Shown piece by piece: positions 54,994-63,093 of a stretch of DNA of 64,000 nucleotides. Made by a program: the position numbers and the translations under genes. Location: the NCBI RefSeq assembly GCF_002005165.1, contig NZ_CP019699.1:434001-498000 (forward strand), given 5' to 3'. Position 1 is the first letter of the stretch, and each line of letters opens with the position of its first letter. The DNA is from Novibacillus thermophilus. Lineage in GTDB: Bacteria > Bacillota > Bacilli > Thermoactinomycetales > Novibacillaceae. The notes under the pieces were generated by a model, which searched no databases, was not told where the DNA came from, and saw only the letters and a list, made by a program, of their open reading frames with translations.

Positions 54994-56610
54994 AATCGGT
55001 GTTCATCGTGGATGACGACCAAAATGTAATTAACGGCCTAAAAGAGCATATCCCCTGGCGTCAATTGAGTCTTAACGTGCAGGGGTCAGCTCTAAACGGT
55101 GGAGAAGCGTTGAAGAAAATTCGAGAGCGCAAGCCTGACATTGTCATTACAGATGTCTATATGCCTGCATTAAACGGGTTGGAACTGATTCAGAAGATAA
55201 GGAAAGAATTCCCCGACATACACGTGATCATATACAGCGCTTATGAAGACTTTGAAAACGCGCGACAAGCTATGAAATACGGTGTGCAGCACTTTCTGTT
55301 GAAACCTGCTGCTGTTTCCGAGTTTGAGTCGGTTTTGGACACTGTTGTAAACGAAATCAAAGTTGAGGAAAAACAAAACAAGTTATTGCAGTATGACCGC
55401 GAACAGATAGACAAGTACATCGGTCATGTGAGAGACTCCTTCTTTCGAGACATGCTTAACAAAAAACGCCATGAACTGCATATTTCAAAAGAAAAAGCTA
55501 GAGCTGTTGGGCATCCCGCTCAACTCCAAAGTAATCGTGGCAAGCATTTCAATGATCCGATCTCCGTATTTGAAAAAGTCCGATGAAAGAGAATGGCAGC
55601 TATTAAAATTTGGTGCCAGTAACATCATTTTAGAAACGATTGAACAGACCAGTATGGCGGAAATGTTCCATACACATCTCGTTGATTACTCTGATTCAAC
55701 GTTTGTCCTGATCTTTTTGTCTAACCGGTCAGACAGAATGGATGAAACCGTGATGAAAGTATCTGAACATATGATTACCAACATACTATCCATCCTAAAA
55801 CTGTCGCTGGCCATTGGGGTTGGCGGTGTAAAAGACGACATTCGCGAGATAAAGAATTCGTTTGTCGAAAGTCAGAGAGCTCTCGAAATGGCAGATTACG
55901 AAGAGATCAACCGGGTTTACTCGTATCGAGAAGTTAAAAGGGACTCGAGGGAATCATTTCAGTATCCGCTTGAGATCCTGAAGGAGATAAACGGCATCAT
56001 GAACCGCAAAGAGTGTGAGAACATTATGGACGGCTGGGCAAAACTTGAAGATTACTTATTAAAAAATAAAGCCCCGACGTTCATCGTACAGAATATTTGC
56101 GTCAGCCTCGTCAGTTCGTTACTCATACAGGAGTATTACGAAGAAAAAATAGATGACGATGGCCAAATGATCTCCGCGTACATTTCAGACATATACAACA
56201 TGCACTCGAAAAGACAGTTGTTCGACTGGATGAGACATTTGTTGATCAAGTGGTCGGAGAAATTGAAGGAACAGCTAACAGGGAAAAGAAGCCATTTCTT
56301 AATCCGCGAAGTAAAAGAGTACGTTCAACGACATTATGATCGGGAGATAAAGTTGGCAGAAATAGCTGAATTACTGCACGTAAACAAAAACTATTTATCT
56401 CAGCTGTTCAAAAAAGTGACAGGAGACACTTTCGTTTCGTATTTAAACAAGTACCGCATTGAAAAGGCGAAGACAAAATTAAGAGAAGGCCGCTATTTAA
56501 TTTATGAAATAAGTGAAATGGTGGGCTATCAGAACCCAACGTACTTCAGTCAGGTGTTTAAATCGATTACCGGTATGAGCCCTTCAGAATATGTGTCTAG
56601 AATAGGATGA
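54990..56610 (+). pseudogene. Response regulator with AraC-type output, YesN type, frameshifted
   Basis: The receiver domain is intact in the first frame: FIVDDDQNVINGL, phospho-Asp in DIVITDVYMPALNGLEL, Lys in HFLLKPAAVSE. The linker and AraC domain are in the next frame up to 56610, with EIAELLHVNKNYLSQLFKKV and EISEMVGYQNPTYFSQVFKS, ending SPSEYVSRIG. Removing one A from AAAAA at 55492-55496 joins ELHISKEK to LELLGIPLNSKV, a natural helix, giving about 539 residues. It overlaps the kinase stop by four bases. As read, the protein would lose its DNA-binding half. Confidence 0.87.
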
Positions 56611-56629
56611 GAGACTGCTGTTAAAACAT

Positions 56630-56691
56630 GTAACGCCGAAGAACGTGACCGAGAGTGACGAAACCTGGGGTTCTCTAAGGTTACTTTTTTT
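56630..56691 (+). terminator. Probable terminator after the second response regulator
   Basis: Outer stem GTAAC (56630-56634)/GTTAC (56680-56684) with inner AGAAC/GTTCT (56640-56644/56670-56674) and a run of T. The stem is interrupted, so support is moderate. Confidence 0.5.
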
Positions 56692-56719
56692 GAAAAACAT
56701 CTGATTTTTTTTTATTCCC

Positions 56720-56766
56720 CTCATGACGTAAACAGTATAAATTAAAGGGTGTCATCCCGTCATGAG
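56720..56766. promoter_or_regulatory. Spaced inverted repeat around the GH43 promoter
   Basis: CTCATGACG (56720-56728) and CGTCATGAG (56758-56766), perfect nine-base arms 29 bases apart. TATAAA (56736-56741) lies between them and the GH43 ribosome site follows the right arm. Could be a paired operator or a long hairpin in the leader. Confidence 0.5.
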
Positions 56767-56781
56767 TGGGAAGGTGTTCAT

Positions 56782-57678
56782 ATGCTCAAAAATCAAGACA
56801 TTCAGATCCGTGATCCCTTTGTCCTTCCGGATAACAGGGAAGGCAAGTACTATTTGTACGGAAGCACTGATACGAACGTTTGGGGAAAGGGAACGGGATT
56901 TAGTGTCTATGTCGGAACCGATCTAAAACATTGGCAAGGGCCTTTTCCAGTCTTCTCCCCAGACCGTGATTTTTATTCTGAAGAAAATTTTTGGGCTCCG
57001 GAAGTTCATCCGTTCCGCGGAAAGTATTATATGTTTGCCTCCTTTTTGCGAAAAGACAATAAAAGGAGAGGAACGGGGATACTGGTTGCAGACAGCCCGA
57101 TGGGACCTTTTGAGCCACACAGTGAAGGGCCTGTGACTCCGAAAGACTGGGATGCTTTGGATGGAACGTTTTTTGTCGATCCACAAGAACAGCCTTGGAT
57201 GATTTTTTGCCGTGAATGGGTACAAGTAGGGGACGGAGAGATTTGTGCCGTGAGATTGAGTCAAAACTTGAAAGAGACGTTAGAAAAGCCCCGGCGCCTT
57301 TTTCGCGCTTCGGAGGCTCCTTGGACGACCCCTTTCTATCATCCCACGAAAAGATCGGCCCAAGCGAATTACGTCACAGACGGTCCGTTTCTTTTTGTGT
57401 CTTCCAGCAAAAAGTTAATGATGTTGTGGTCCAGTTTCGTGAATGATAAGTACGCTTTGGGGGTTTCCCATTCTCTGACAGGTGACGTAACGGGTCCGTG
57501 GACACACGAGTCGTCCCCTCTTTTTAAAGAGGATGGAGGACACGGCATGTTATTTAAAACATTTGAAGGAAGTCTCAAACTAACCTTACATTGTCCAAAC
57601 CAGACACCGATGGAACGGCCGCTTTTTATAAACGTAGAAGAAGAAAATGGAAAGATAAAACGGTTAGACGAACAATAA
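56782..57678 (+). CDS. Glycoside hydrolase family 43 enzyme
   Basis: 298 residues from the ATG at 56782 (GGGAAGG eight bases upstream). Five-bladed propeller features: general-base Asp in IQIRDPFVLPDN, second Asp in DALDGTFFVDPQ, and Glu in RASEAPWTTPFY. FWAPEVHPFRGKYYMFAS is also typical. No signal peptide, so cytoplasmic. GH43 members act on arabinan, xylan or galactan side chains; arabinose removal from imported RG-I or arabinan fragments fits the neighbourhood but is not proven. Followed by the unassigned hydrolase 20 bases on. Confidence 0.88.
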   Translation: MLKNQDIQIRDPFVLPDNREGKYYLYGSTDTNVWGKGTGFSVYVGTDLKHWQGPFPVFSPDRDFYSEENFWAPEVHPFRGKYYMFASFLRKDNKRRGTGILVADSPMGPFEPHSEGPVTPKDWDALDGTFFVDPQEQPWMIFCREWVQVGDGEICAVRLSQNLKETLEKPRRLFRASEAPWTTPFYHPTKRSAQANYVTDGPFLFVSSSKKLMMLWSSFVNDKYALGVSHSLTGDVTGPWTHESSPLFKEDGGHGMLFKTFEGSLKLTLHCPNQTPMERPLFINVEEENGKIKRLDEQ

Positions 57679-57698
57679 AAAGCGTGAGGTGTTCCAAG

Positions 57699-59762
57699 TT
57701 GAAGACAGCTAAAATTGACAGAAAACAGTTGGTTGAGCGGCACCACCCATCCGTGGCTAAAGTCGATCCCTTGTCTCCGCTATCCGTTGGGAATGGGGAT
57801 TTTGCTTTTACTGCTGACATTACAGGGTTGCAAACGTTTCCAACCCACTATGGGGTTCCTTTGGGAACACAGTCCAACTGGGGATGGCATTCGACTGGGA
57901 AATCAGACCGTTTTAGTCTCGACGACCTTCAGATGCAGACGCTAGATACTTACGGGCGCGGGGTGCAATATCCGTTGTATCCCGGTAATAGGGGCGAGGT
58001 CTACCATTGGTTGAGGCAAAATCCGCACAGAATTCAACTGGGGCAGCTAGCGTTTTATCTTTTAAAGGAAAACGGAGAACAGGCGACGATCGCGGATGTA
58101 AGAGAGGTAGAGCAGGAGTTAAATCTTTGGGAGGGATGTCTCTACAGTCATTTTAAATTGGAAGGGCAGGAGGTACAGGTCGTGACAGTCTGCCATCCGG
58201 AGAAAGATGAAATAGGTGTCAAAGTCACATCCCCTTTAATTGTGAGAGAACAGTTAGGCATCGTATTGCGATTTCCGTCTCCACCTTTAGGATCACAAAA
58301 GTGGAAAGAAACAATTGATTTGAATTGGAACGAATGTGACCGACATCAGACCGTTTGGATAAAACGGTCTGGGAACGCGGCTTCATTTAAACGCATCATG
58401 GATGAAGACGAGTATGAAGTCGCTTGGGGGTGGAGCGAAGGCAGGTTAGTCCAAACGGGAGCTCACGAGTACACGCTAAATCCGGGCCCCTGCCACGAAC
58501 TGACCTTTACCGTGTCTTTTGCCTTAAGACAACCAGAATTGGGGTGTTTTCATGAGGTGCGAGAGGCGAGTAAAAGACACTGGGAGTGTTTCTGGTCTAC
58601 CGGTGGAGCTGTCGATTTCTCCATGAGTTCAGATCGGCGTGCCGTTGAGTTAGAGAGAAGGGTGATTCTCTCACAGTATTTGACTGCCATCCATTGCGGA
58701 GGATCTCTCCCTCCTCAAGAGACGGGTTTCATGTACAGCAGTTGGTTCGGTAAGTTTCATTTGGAGATGCACTGGTGGCACGCTGCGCACTTTCCTCTTT
58801 GGGGAAGGGGGCACATCTTGGAGAAAAGTTTACAGTGGTACTTATCGATCCTTCCCGTAGCGAAAAAATTAGCTGCATCCCAAGGTTATGAAGGAGCCAG
58901 GTGGCCTAAAATGGTCGGGCCCAACGGAAGGCAGAGCCCGTCTGAAATTGCTCCGGTTCTCATATGGCAACAGCCTCACCCTATTGTGCTGGCAGAGCTT
59001 TGTTATCAGAGCAACATGAAGAAAGAGACGTTGAGACGCTGGAAAGAGCTCGTCTTTGAAACTGCCGAGTTTATGGCTTCCTTTGCCGTTTGGGAACAGT
59101 CCCAAAACAGGTACGTCCTCGGCCCCCCGTTAATACCGGCTCAAGAGTGCCACAATCCGCAAGAAAGTAAAAATCCAACCTTTGAATTAGAGTATTGGGC
59201 GTTTGGATTGGAACTGGCGGTTAAATGGAAGAAACGGCTCGGTGAAGCTGTTCCTTCCGAGTGGATCAAAGTGGCCAAGGCGATTGCACACCCTCCGCAA
59301 CGAAACGGGATGTACCTCGCCCACGAAAATTGTCCCCTTACTTTTGAAAAGTACAACCGAGATCATCCTTCGATGGTCGGGGCTTTCGGAATGTTACCTG
59401 GGGAACGCATCGATCTGGATGTTATGAAGCGGACGTTGTCAAGAGTGCACAGGGAATGGAGATGGGAAACGGCGTGGGGTTGGGATTTTCCAATGTGTGC
59501 GATGACCGCCGCGAGATTAGGAGAGCGGCAACAGGCTGTAGATTTTTTGTTGATGGAAACGCCAAAAAACACCTATCTGCCCAACGGACACAATTACCAG
59601 GGAAAGCATTTAACGGCCTATTTGCCGGGCAACGGAGGACTGTTGACAGCTGTCGCCATGATGGCCAGTGGGTGGAGAGGGTCGACAACTGATGACGCCC
59701 CAGGTTTTCCGGACGATGGCAGTTGGGTCGTCCAATGGGAAAACCTTCAGCCTTTTTTGTGA
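57699..59762 (+). CDS. Uncharacterised probable six-hairpin glycosidase
   Basis: 687 residues from the TTG at 57699, with GAGGTG seven bases upstream; a longer frame overlapping the GH43 gene has no site. An N-terminal beta-rich part has HPSVAKVDPLSPLSVGNGDF and FPTHYGVPLGTQSNWGWH. The C-terminal half is helical and aromatic-rich: KFHLEMHWWHAAHFPLWGRG, GARWPKMVGPNGR, IWQQPHPIVLAELCYQS, WRWETAWGWDFPMCAMTAAR, in the style of (alpha/alpha)6 barrels of the GH65/GH95 sort. Candidate acids are the Glu in HLEMHWWH and the Asp/Glu in WETAWGWDF. I cannot assign a CAZy family. No signal peptide, so it would act on an imported saccharide. Confidence 0.7.
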   Translation: MKTAKIDRKQLVERHHPSVAKVDPLSPLSVGNGDFAFTADITGLQTFPTHYGVPLGTQSNWGWHSTGKSDRFSLDDLQMQTLDTYGRGVQYPLYPGNRGEVYHWLRQNPHRIQLGQLAFYLLKENGEQATIADVREVEQELNLWEGCLYSHFKLEGQEVQVVTVCHPEKDEIGVKVTSPLIVREQLGIVLRFPSPPLGSQKWKETIDLNWNECDRHQTVWIKRSGNAASFKRIMDEDEYEVAWGWSEGRLVQTGAHEYTLNPGPCHELTFTVSFALRQPELGCFHEVREASKRHWECFWSTGGAVDFSMSSDRRAVELERRVILSQYLTAIHCGGSLPPQETGFMYSSWFGKFHLEMHWWHAAHFPLWGRGHILEKSLQWYLSILPVAKKLAASQGYEGARWPKMVGPNGRQSPSEIAPVLIWQQPHPIVLAELCYQSNMKKETLRRWKELVFETAEFMASFAVWEQSQNRYVLGPPLIPAQECHNPQESKNPTFELEYWAFGLELAVKWKKRLGEAVPSEWIKVAKAIAHPPQRNGMYLAHENCPLTFEKYNRDHPSMVGAFGMLPGERIDLDVMKRTLSRVHREWRWETAWGWDFPMCAMTAARLGERQQAVDFLLMETPKNTYLPNGHNYQGKHLTAYLPGNGGLLTAVAMMASGWRGSTTDDAPGFPDDGSWVVQWENLQPFL

Positions 59763-59910
59763 GGCCAAGTGAACCCGTCATAACTTGAGACCTTACTTTT
59801 TTGTAATATTGTATAACTTCTGTTTATTCATTTGCCGTGATCTCCATTTTACAATTTTTTTAAAGGGGTGTCTAAAAAAAACACAAGGGTTGAGCAAGGA
59901 GGCCGCGATC

Positions 59911-61197
59911 GTGAAAAAAGTTGTATTACTCTGTCATCTGGTGTTGCTCGTGTTGTTATTGTGTGCCTGTAGCAACGATGAGGACGTATCTTCAAGCAGT
60001 GAAACCGCAGAAGACGATACGGTTGAACTGCGAATGGCCTGGTGGGGCGGGCAAGAAAGGCACGACCGGACGCTGCAGGTGATAGAACTATACGAAGAAA
60101 GGAACCCCCACGTCAAGATTGTGCCGGAATACTCAGGCCTTGACGGATATTTTGAAAAACTGTCCACCCAATTTGCGTCTGGAGATGCACCGGACATCAT
60201 TCAGTACGGGGGAAATTTGAACGATTACGTGTCAAAAGGGGTTGTATTGCCTCTGGATGATTATGTGGGCAATGAAATAGATGTAAGTCAACATGACCAG
60301 AGTATGATTGAGGCTGCAACGTTTGACGGAAAGTTTTACGGCGTCACGTTAGGGACAAACGCCTGGGGAGTACTTTTAAACAAAACGCTATTTGACAGAG
60401 CCAGGGTTGACATACCTGATGATGAGTGGACGTGGGAAGATTTTAAAGAGATTGCCGTCACATTAAGCGATTCTTTAGATGGAGCGTACGGAACAGAGTA
60501 TTTTGATCACAACGGCTTTGGAATCTTTATCGATCAAAAAGGTAAAGTGCTGCATGAAAACGGAGAACTCGGTTTCGAACAGGAGGATGTGGAAGACTGG
60601 TTCACCCTTTGGGAAGACTTTCGGAACAGCGGAGCAGTCGTGCCGCCTGACATTCAGGCAGCTTCATCGACTACACCTGAACAATCGATGATTGTAGCCG
60701 GTCAAGTGGCGATGCAGCTCATCCCCAGTAATCAATACGGGGCGTTTACGAATGCTTCTCAAGACGAGTTTGTCTTTCACAGTCACCCGTACGGCGATCT
60801 TGGGAGAAGCGGCGTTTCCATCAGACCGAGTCAATTTTTGGCAGGTTATTCTGAGACGAAGCACCCAGAAGAAGTCGCAAAATTTCTCGACTTCATGGTG
60901 AACGATGAAGAAGCTACAGCCATACTGGGAAGCGACAGAGGGGTGCCTGTCAATTCGGAAGTAAGGAGTCAGTTGATGTCTGAAGCGAGTGAAATCGATA
61001 AAGTGGTCTATGCGTATGTGGATTGGGTCAGTCGCACTTCAGATTCCCCTTACGTCCCCAATCTGCCAGCCTATAATGAGACGGAAGCGTTGTTCAAAAA
61101 GATGAGTGAGCAAATTGCTTTTGGGCAACTGTCAGTTCAAGAAGGAGCAGAGCGTTATTGGCAAGAATTGAATGAAGTCTTGGATGCAGCAAATTAA
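59911..61197 (+). CDS. Sugar ABC transporter substrate-binding lipoprotein (YesO-like, third copy)
   Basis: 428 residues from the GTG at 59911, with AAGGAGG eight bases upstream; the frame open to 59785 has no site and would bury the signal. Lipobox LLLCACS, Cys about residue 20. VELRMAWWGGQERHDRTLQV and YSGLDGYFEKLSTQFASG follow the pattern of the 35805 and 48705 proteins but are clearly more distant. Heads a transporter set with two permeases and the tartrate dehydratase-like gene. Confidence 0.9.
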   Translation: MKKVVLLCHLVLLVLLLCACSNDEDVSSSSETAEDDTVELRMAWWGGQERHDRTLQVIELYEERNPHVKIVPEYSGLDGYFEKLSTQFASGDAPDIIQYGGNLNDYVSKGVVLPLDDYVGNEIDVSQHDQSMIEAATFDGKFYGVTLGTNAWGVLLNKTLFDRARVDIPDDEWTWEDFKEIAVTLSDSLDGAYGTEYFDHNGFGIFIDQKGKVLHENGELGFEQEDVEDWFTLWEDFRNSGAVVPPDIQAASSTTPEQSMIVAGQVAMQLIPSNQYGAFTNASQDEFVFHSHPYGDLGRSGVSIRPSQFLAGYSETKHPEEVAKFLDFMVNDEEATAILGSDRGVPVNSEVRSQLMSEASEIDKVVYAYVDWVSRTSDSPYVPNLPAYNETEALFKKMSEQIAFGQLSVQEGAERYWQELNEVLDAAN

Positions 61198-61238
61198 CGT
61201 TGTGCTATCCCTTTTGAGGAGAGAGGTGTCAGGAGGAA

Positions 61239-62135
61239 GTGAGCCACACAAAAAAACATTACATCATTGCCTATCTCTTCTTGTTGCCGTGGTTTGTTGG
61301 CTTTTTCGGCCTCGTTTTGGGGCCGATGATCAGTTCCCTCTATTTGTCATTTACGGAGTACCGATTGTTAACGCCACCGGAGTGGATTGGCCTGCAGAAC
61401 TATACGGACATGTTCCGAGACAGCGACTTTATCAGTTCTGTTAAAGTGACCGCAGTGTTTGTATTGATTGGCGTTCCTTTACAGTTGTTAGTCGCGTTGT
61501 CGGTCGCACTCTTGTTGAATAAAGGCTTGAGCGGGATCGGGTTTTACCGAACAATTTACTACATTCCCTCTTTGCTGGGCGGGAGTGTGGCCATCGCGTT
61601 ACTGTGGAAGAACATATTCGGTACGGACGGTATTGTGAACGATTTCTTATCGCTATTTGGCGTTCAGGGGAGGGGATGGGTCTCCCACCCGGACTATGCG
61701 ATCTACACCCTCATCCTTTTGTCGGCGTGGCAATTTGGGTCTTCTATGGTCATTTTTCTTGCGGGACTAAAGCAAATACCGCCTGAGTTGTACGAAGCGG
61801 CCGCTGTAGATGGAGCGAATGGCTTCATGAAATTTAAGGACATTACGCTTCCGCTGTTATCTCCTGTCATTCTCTTTAATTTGGTCATGGTTTTAATCAA
61901 GTCTTTGCAGGCTTTTACGTCCGCTTACGTCGTCAGCGAAGGAACGGGTGGACCTGCCAACTCAACGTTATTTTACACACTGTACCTCTATCTAAAAGGG
62001 TTTTCCTTTTTTGACATGGGCTATGCCTCTGCCATGGCATGGCTGTTGCTGGTCGTGTTGGCGCTGTTGACCTTCATCATATTCTTGTCTTCTAAATATT
62101 GGGTTTACTATGAGTATGAGGGGAGATCATCGTGA
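61239..62135 (+). CDS. Sugar ABC transporter permease (YesP-like)
   Basis: 298 residues, GTG start very close (two bases) to AGGAGG, with a second site GAGAGGTG further up. First helix IIAYLFLLPWFVGFFGLVLG; FTEYRLLTPPEWIGLQNY; EAA loop EAAAVDGANGFMKFKDITLP. Strongly similar to the permease at 50062. The stop overlaps the next gene by four bases. Confidence 0.9.
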   Translation: MSHTKKHYIIAYLFLLPWFVGFFGLVLGPMISSLYLSFTEYRLLTPPEWIGLQNYTDMFRDSDFISSVKVTAVFVLIGVPLQLLVALSVALLLNKGLSGIGFYRTIYYIPSLLGGSVAIALLWKNIFGTDGIVNDFLSLFGVQGRGWVSHPDYAIYTLILLSAWQFGSSMVIFLAGLKQIPPELYEAAAVDGANGFMKFKDITLPLLSPVILFNLVMVLIKSLQAFTSAYVVSEGTGGPANSTLFYTLYLYLKGFSFFDMGYASAMAWLLLVVLALLTFIIFLSSKYWVYYEYEGRSS

Positions 62136-62971
62136 CGTTTGCGAAAGGTCAAAGACTGGTATTGCACCTGTTTTTACTCGCTTTCGGATTACTGATGATT
62201 TACCCGGTCGCGTGGATGTTTTTGAGTTCGTTGAAGCCCGAATACTTGATTTTTTCCGATCCGGGGTTGTGGCCAAAGGAGATCACGTTGGAACATTATG
62301 TGAAGGGCTGGCATGTCGTTCGAGATGCGACGTTTGGGATTTTTTTTAAAAACTCGTTTATTATCAGCCTTTTAGCTGTCATCGGGAATCTCGTGACGTG
62401 TTCAATGGCAGCTTACGCCTTTGCGAGAATGGACTTTCCGCTCAAAAGGCTCTTATTTGCTTTAATGTTAATGACGATTATGTTGCCGACGCACGTTACG
62501 TTGATCCCTCAGTACGCTATTTTTTATCAGTTGGATTGGATTGACACGTTCTTACCTTTAACCGTTCCAAAATTTCTTGCAACCGACGCCTTTTTTATTT
62601 TTTTAATGGTTCAATTTTTCAGGGGGATCCCAAAAGAATTAGATGACAGTGCAATCATTGACGGGTGCGGCCCCATTAAAATCTACTACAAGATTATTTT
62701 GCCGCTAGCGTCTCCCGCATTGCTGACGACCGCTATTTTTACGTTTATTTGGACGTGGGATGATTTTTTCAGTCAGATTATTTATATAAACTCGGTCCAC
62801 AACTTTACCGTGCCGCTAGGGTTGAGGTTGTTTTTAGACGCTCAGGGCGAGTCTTCCTGGGGTTCAGTGTTTGCCATGTCTGTTTTGTCTCTGTTGCCCA
62901 TCGTCGTCCTTTTTTTCTTTTTCCAGCGACACATTGTAGAGGGGATTGCCACGACAGGAATAAAAAGATGA
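62132..62971 (+). CDS. Sugar ABC transporter permease (YesQ-like)
   Basis: 279 residues, GTG start overlapping the stop of the upstream permease. First helix LHLFLLAFGLLMIYPVAWMF; DPGLWPKEITLEHYVKGWHV; EAA region with DSAIIDGCGPIKIYYKIILP; C-terminus FFQRHIVEGIATTGIKR, nearly the same as the 51026 protein. Completes the third permease pair of the window. Confidence 0.92.
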   Translation: MTFAKGQRLVLHLFLLAFGLLMIYPVAWMFLSSLKPEYLIFSDPGLWPKEITLEHYVKGWHVVRDATFGIFFKNSFIISLLAVIGNLVTCSMAAYAFARMDFPLKRLLFALMLMTIMLPTHVTLIPQYAIFYQLDWIDTFLPLTVPKFLATDAFFIFLMVQFFRGIPKELDDSAIIDGCGPIKIYYKIILPLASPALLTTAIFTFIWTWDDFFSQIIYINSVHNFTVPLGLRLFLDAQGESSWGSVFAMSVLSLLPIVVLFFFFQRHIVEGIATTGIKR

Positions 62972-63093
62972 GACAGAACGTGTTCTTACTGAGTAGGTTC
63001 CAAAATTGAGAATTTATTTCCTGGACTCATAAGATTTCAAAAAGGTCATGAGTTAGATTGGAAGTAGGGAAGTCGCAGGGAGAGGGTCGTAAA

